Positions 5,605 through 7,007 of a stretch of 7,007 nt of DNA are shown here, one piece after another. The position numbers and the translations under genes were made by a program. Positions within the stretch are counted from its first letter, which is position 1; each line of letters begins with the position of its first letter. The notes beneath the pieces are model-generated. The model saw nothing but the letters and a program-made list of their open reading frames with translations. It was not told where the DNA came from and did not search any database. The stretch lies in NCBI GenBank assembly GCA_035762665.1, contig DASTNZ010000161.1, forward strand, positions 1 through 7,007, written 5' to 3'. Origin of the DNA: JASLBX01 sp035762665. Lineage in GTDB: Bacteria > Actinomycetota > Actinomycetes > Jiangellales > Jiangellaceae.

Positions 5605-5704
5605 CCGATCCTCCTCGCCAGACCCGGCACACTTGTCTGGACAGTCCTACCGGAGAGATGAGCCCGCCACAAGGGACCAAGACTCACCCCGGCGAAGTCC
5701 GGCC

Positions 5705-5716
5705 GTGTTTTAACAC
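5705..5716. promoter_or_regulatory. Short AT-rich inverted repeat upstream of the dodecin gene
   Basis: GTGTTTTAACAC has perfect 5-base arms (GTGTT/AACAC) around TT and stands out as the only AT run in a GC-rich gap. It lies about 100 bases before the dodecin start and could be an operator or part of a promoter. There is no direct evidence for either. Confidence 0.3.
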
Positions 5717-5932
5717 CGACGCACAGGCCGTTCTCCCTTCGGTCACGGTCGGCAGCCCGAGTGGCAGCACGTGCCCCGGCGGGTTGCGAATGCATAACCA
5801 TCAAAGCCTGTAACTCCCACTGCGATTGCGTCGCTGCGAACGATCGTCATCCGGGGCTGCGGTGCCAGGTCGTATGCCCGGGGTTTCTAGGCGCGGCTGT
5901 CGGCACATGAAGTAGCACCAGCCGAGACCGCA

Positions 5933-5951
5933 TGCGAACTGGGCGTTCGTA
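5933..5951. other. Small hairpin downstream of the TetR gene
   Basis: TGCGAAC (5933-5939) pairs with GTTCGTA (5945-5951), seven pairs including one G-T, around a 5-base loop. It lies about 115 bases beyond the TetR stop and is not followed by a T run, so a terminator role is only a possibility. Confidence 0.3.
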
Positions 5952-6065
5952 CCCTCTAGGTTGGTCCGGCGGTGACGGCGCGATGTTGGCATGTGCACAA
6001 GATTTGGGTTCGCTACTGCAAGTCGCATCGCCTTGAGAGACGGCGCGGGGCAGCGGCCGACGCCC

Positions 6066-6761
6066 TCACCGTAGATCGTCCCGCTCGTAGGCAGCGTCGG
6101 TCGGCGGCGCGCCCGCCCGTGGCGTCGGACTCCTCGGGGTGATGAGTAGCCTGCGCCAGGCCTCGGCGAGCCACTGCCCAAATCGCTGCGGTGACCAGCC
6201 CCGGTCGTGCACGAGCAGGATGTAGTACTCCGCGGCGTTCATGCTCCACAGGACGTCGGCGACCTCATCGATGGTGAGTCCCGTGCGCAGCTCACCGGTG
6301 GCCGCGAGATCGGTGGCGAGCTCATGCATGTTCCGGGCGCGGCGGTCTGCGACCTGGGACCATAGTTCCGCGAGTTCGGGGTGGGCGGTGGCGGCCTCGC
6401 GTAGCGCGAGGAACAGCGGAGCTAGGCGTTGGTGGATCGCTGCAATCGTCGAGGCGTAGACCTCGATCTTGTCACTCGCCGTGGCCGCCGATCGGATCTG
6501 CGGGACAGGCACGGCCTGGTCCTGGCCGGCGATCGAGGTTTCGATCAGCTGCCGGAACAGCGCAGGCTTGCGGCCGACCGAGGCGTACACGGTGTCCACG
6601 GCGACGTTGGCCGCCTGAGCGATTCCGGCGATGGTCGTTGCGGTGTACCCCTTGCGCAGGAATTCGGAGCGTGCCGCCCTCAGAATCGCCTGCTTTGTGG
6701 CGGCCGCCGCCGCATCCCGACGAGGCGAGTGGTAGGCGCGCCGATTGACATCGCTCGTCAT
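6066..6761 (-). CDS. TetR-family transcriptional repressor
   Basis: This 231-residue protein starts at ATG 6761, with AGGG four bases upstream. An in-frame ATG at 6785 would fall inside the inverted repeat and is less likely. Residues 21-68 form the TetR_N domain: ATKQAILRAARSEFLRKGY, then TATTIAGIAQAANVAVDTVY with the helix-turn-helix at about 42-61, and SVGRKPALFRQLI. Residues 95-210 are the all-helical ligand and dimer domain, ending in the usual DRGWSPQRFGQWLAEAWRRL. The last 20 residues are a polar Pro-rich tail. It should bind its operator as a dimer and release it when a small hydrophobic or aromatic ligand binds. It is divergent from a small gene starting at 6844, with a 31-bp inverted repeat between them, so autorepression and control of that gene are likely. 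The ligand is unknown. Confidence 0.93.
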   Translation of the reverse strand: MTSDVNRRAYHSPRRDAAAAATKQAILRAARSEFLRKGYTATTIAGIAQAANVAVDTVYASVGRKPALFRQLIETSIAGQDQAVPVPQIRSAATASDKIEVYASTIAAIHQRLAPLFLALREAATAHPELAELWSQVADRRARNMHELATDLAATGELRTGLTIDEVADVLWSMNAAEYYILLVHDRGWSPQRFGQWLAEAWRRLLITPRSPTPRAGAPPTDAAYERDDLR

Positions 6762-6777
6762 TCGCCCTAGTGTACAA

Positions 6778-6808
6778 GTATTCATCCGAAATCTTTTCGG
6801 GAGAATAC
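6778..6808. promoter_or_regulatory. 31-bp inverted repeat, likely TetR operator
   Basis: The left arm GTATTCATCCGAAA (6778-6791) and the right arm TTTCGGGAGAATAC (6795-6808) pair at 12 of 14 positions around a TCT centre. The inner CCGAAA/TTTCGG and outer GTATTC/GAATAC blocks are perfect. It sits 17 bases before the TetR start and 36 bases before the divergent gene, the expected place for an operator that controls both. A further AATACG (6821-6826) repeats part of the right arm 17 bases on, near the ribosome site of the divergent gene. Confidence 0.75.
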
Positions 6809-6843
6809 GGATCGACCGCCAATACGAAAGGAGGCGGGGTCCC

Positions 6844-7007
6844 GTGACATATGTGTTCACCCAGGACGTACCGATGAGCGCAGAGGTGTACGGCAAAATC
6901 GCCACGAAGGTCGGCAAGGAGCCGATGAAGGGGCTGATCGTGCACGTCGCATCCAAGACGACCGACGGCAAGATCCACTACTTCGACGTTTGGGAGTCGA
7001 AGGAACT
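6844..7007 (+). CDS. Uncharacterised small protein, possible ABM-like fold (partial)
   Basis: The gene starts at GTG 6844, nine bases after AAAGGAGG (6827-6834), and runs off the right edge after 54 codons. The visible part begins VTYVFTQDVPMSAEVYGKIA, continues KEPMKGLIVHVASKTTDGKI and ends HYFDVWESKE. The beta-alpha-beta pattern and the ending '...HYFDVWESKE' recall actinobacterial hypothetical proteins of the dimeric alpha/beta-barrel (antibiotic-biosynthesis-monooxygenase-like) superfamily, where 'vdvWeS.e' lies on the third strand. The enzymatic role is unknown. It is divergent from the TetR gene across a strong inverted repeat, so it is probably its target and may act on or respond to the same ligand (inference). 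The real length and C-terminus lie outside the window. Confidence 0.8.
   Translation, partial: MTYVFTQDVPMSAEVYGKIATKVGKEPMKGLIVHVASKTTDGKIHYFDVWESKE

Larger units (their letters stand above)
5605..6065. other. Gene-free gap between the dodecin and TetR genes
   Basis: These 461 bases hold no frame with both a ribosome site and recognisable protein sequence. The open minus frames are Arg/Gly/Pro-rich artefacts. The right half lies downstream of the TetR gene and the left half upstream of the dodecin gene. Within it I see a 12-bp inverted repeat (5705-5716) and a 7-bp hairpin (5933-5951), but no clear terminator with a T run after the TetR gene. Confidence 0.6.

Noticed and set aside
5801..6181. 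126-codon minus-strand frame downstream of the TetR gene
   Set aside because: It overlaps the TetR 3' end in another frame, is Arg/Pro/Gly-rich and has no ribosome site.
6762..6971. N-terminal extension of the TetR frame to 6971
   Set aside because: It would cover the operator and run antisense through the start of the divergent gene, which has a strong ribosome site. TetR proteins normally begin close to the HTH.
1..7007. CRISPR arrays, insertion sequences or replication origins
   Set aside because: I saw no regularly spaced repeats, no transposase or integrase motifs and no terminal inverted repeats with target duplications.

Overview
The window is GC-rich with strong purine-rich ribosome binding sites (GGAGG type), GTG starts and Ala/Arg-rich proteins. 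Its families (DUF3618, PF07332 holin-like, SecE2-type calcium dodecin, TetR with an N-terminal HTH) are common in actinobacteria. It therefore looks like an actinobacterial chromosome, but I cannot name the genus.

Layout. A LuxR/NarL-type regulator ends at the left edge (to 149). It converges, across a two-way hairpin terminator (168-206), on a tight three-gene minus-strand operon (2013 down to 216). The operon genes overlap by 4 and 28 bases. They encode a membrane-anchored LEA-like/amphipathic protein, a two-helix holin-like (PF07332/DUF1469) membrane protein and a DUF3618 membrane-anchored amphipathic protein. Together these look like an envelope or stress-protection module. Its roughly 420-base upstream region (2024-2437) has no gene but holds strong hairpins and a weak candidate for a SigB/SigF-type promoter.

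Next is a fold-type I PLP-dependent aminotransferase (2438-3598, minus) in which two usually conserved cofactor-contacting residues appear replaced. From 3634 to 5244 the DNA looks scarred. It holds a multiply frameshifted XRE-cupin regulator remnant divergent from the aminotransferase, a tRNA 3'-end fragment (T-arm plus acceptor strand), an intact SAM-dependent methyltransferase (4282-4974, minus) and a 51-codon C-terminal scrap of an MBL-fold hydrolase. I read this as a decayed insertion or rearrangement zone. No integrase or transposase is visible.

The right part has a small SecE2/calcium-dodecin-like protein (5395-5604, minus), a 461-base gene-free gap, and a TetR-family repressor (6066-6761, minus). 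The repressor is divergent from a small uncharacterised protein that runs off the right edge (6844-7007+). Between these two lies a 31-bp near-perfect inverted repeat, the clearest regulatory site in the window and a good candidate TetR operator.

I see no obviously new defence or biosynthetic system. The points most worth following are the TetR operator with its uncharacterised partner, the atypical aminotransferase that has lost its neighbouring regulator, and the tRNA-scarred segment.
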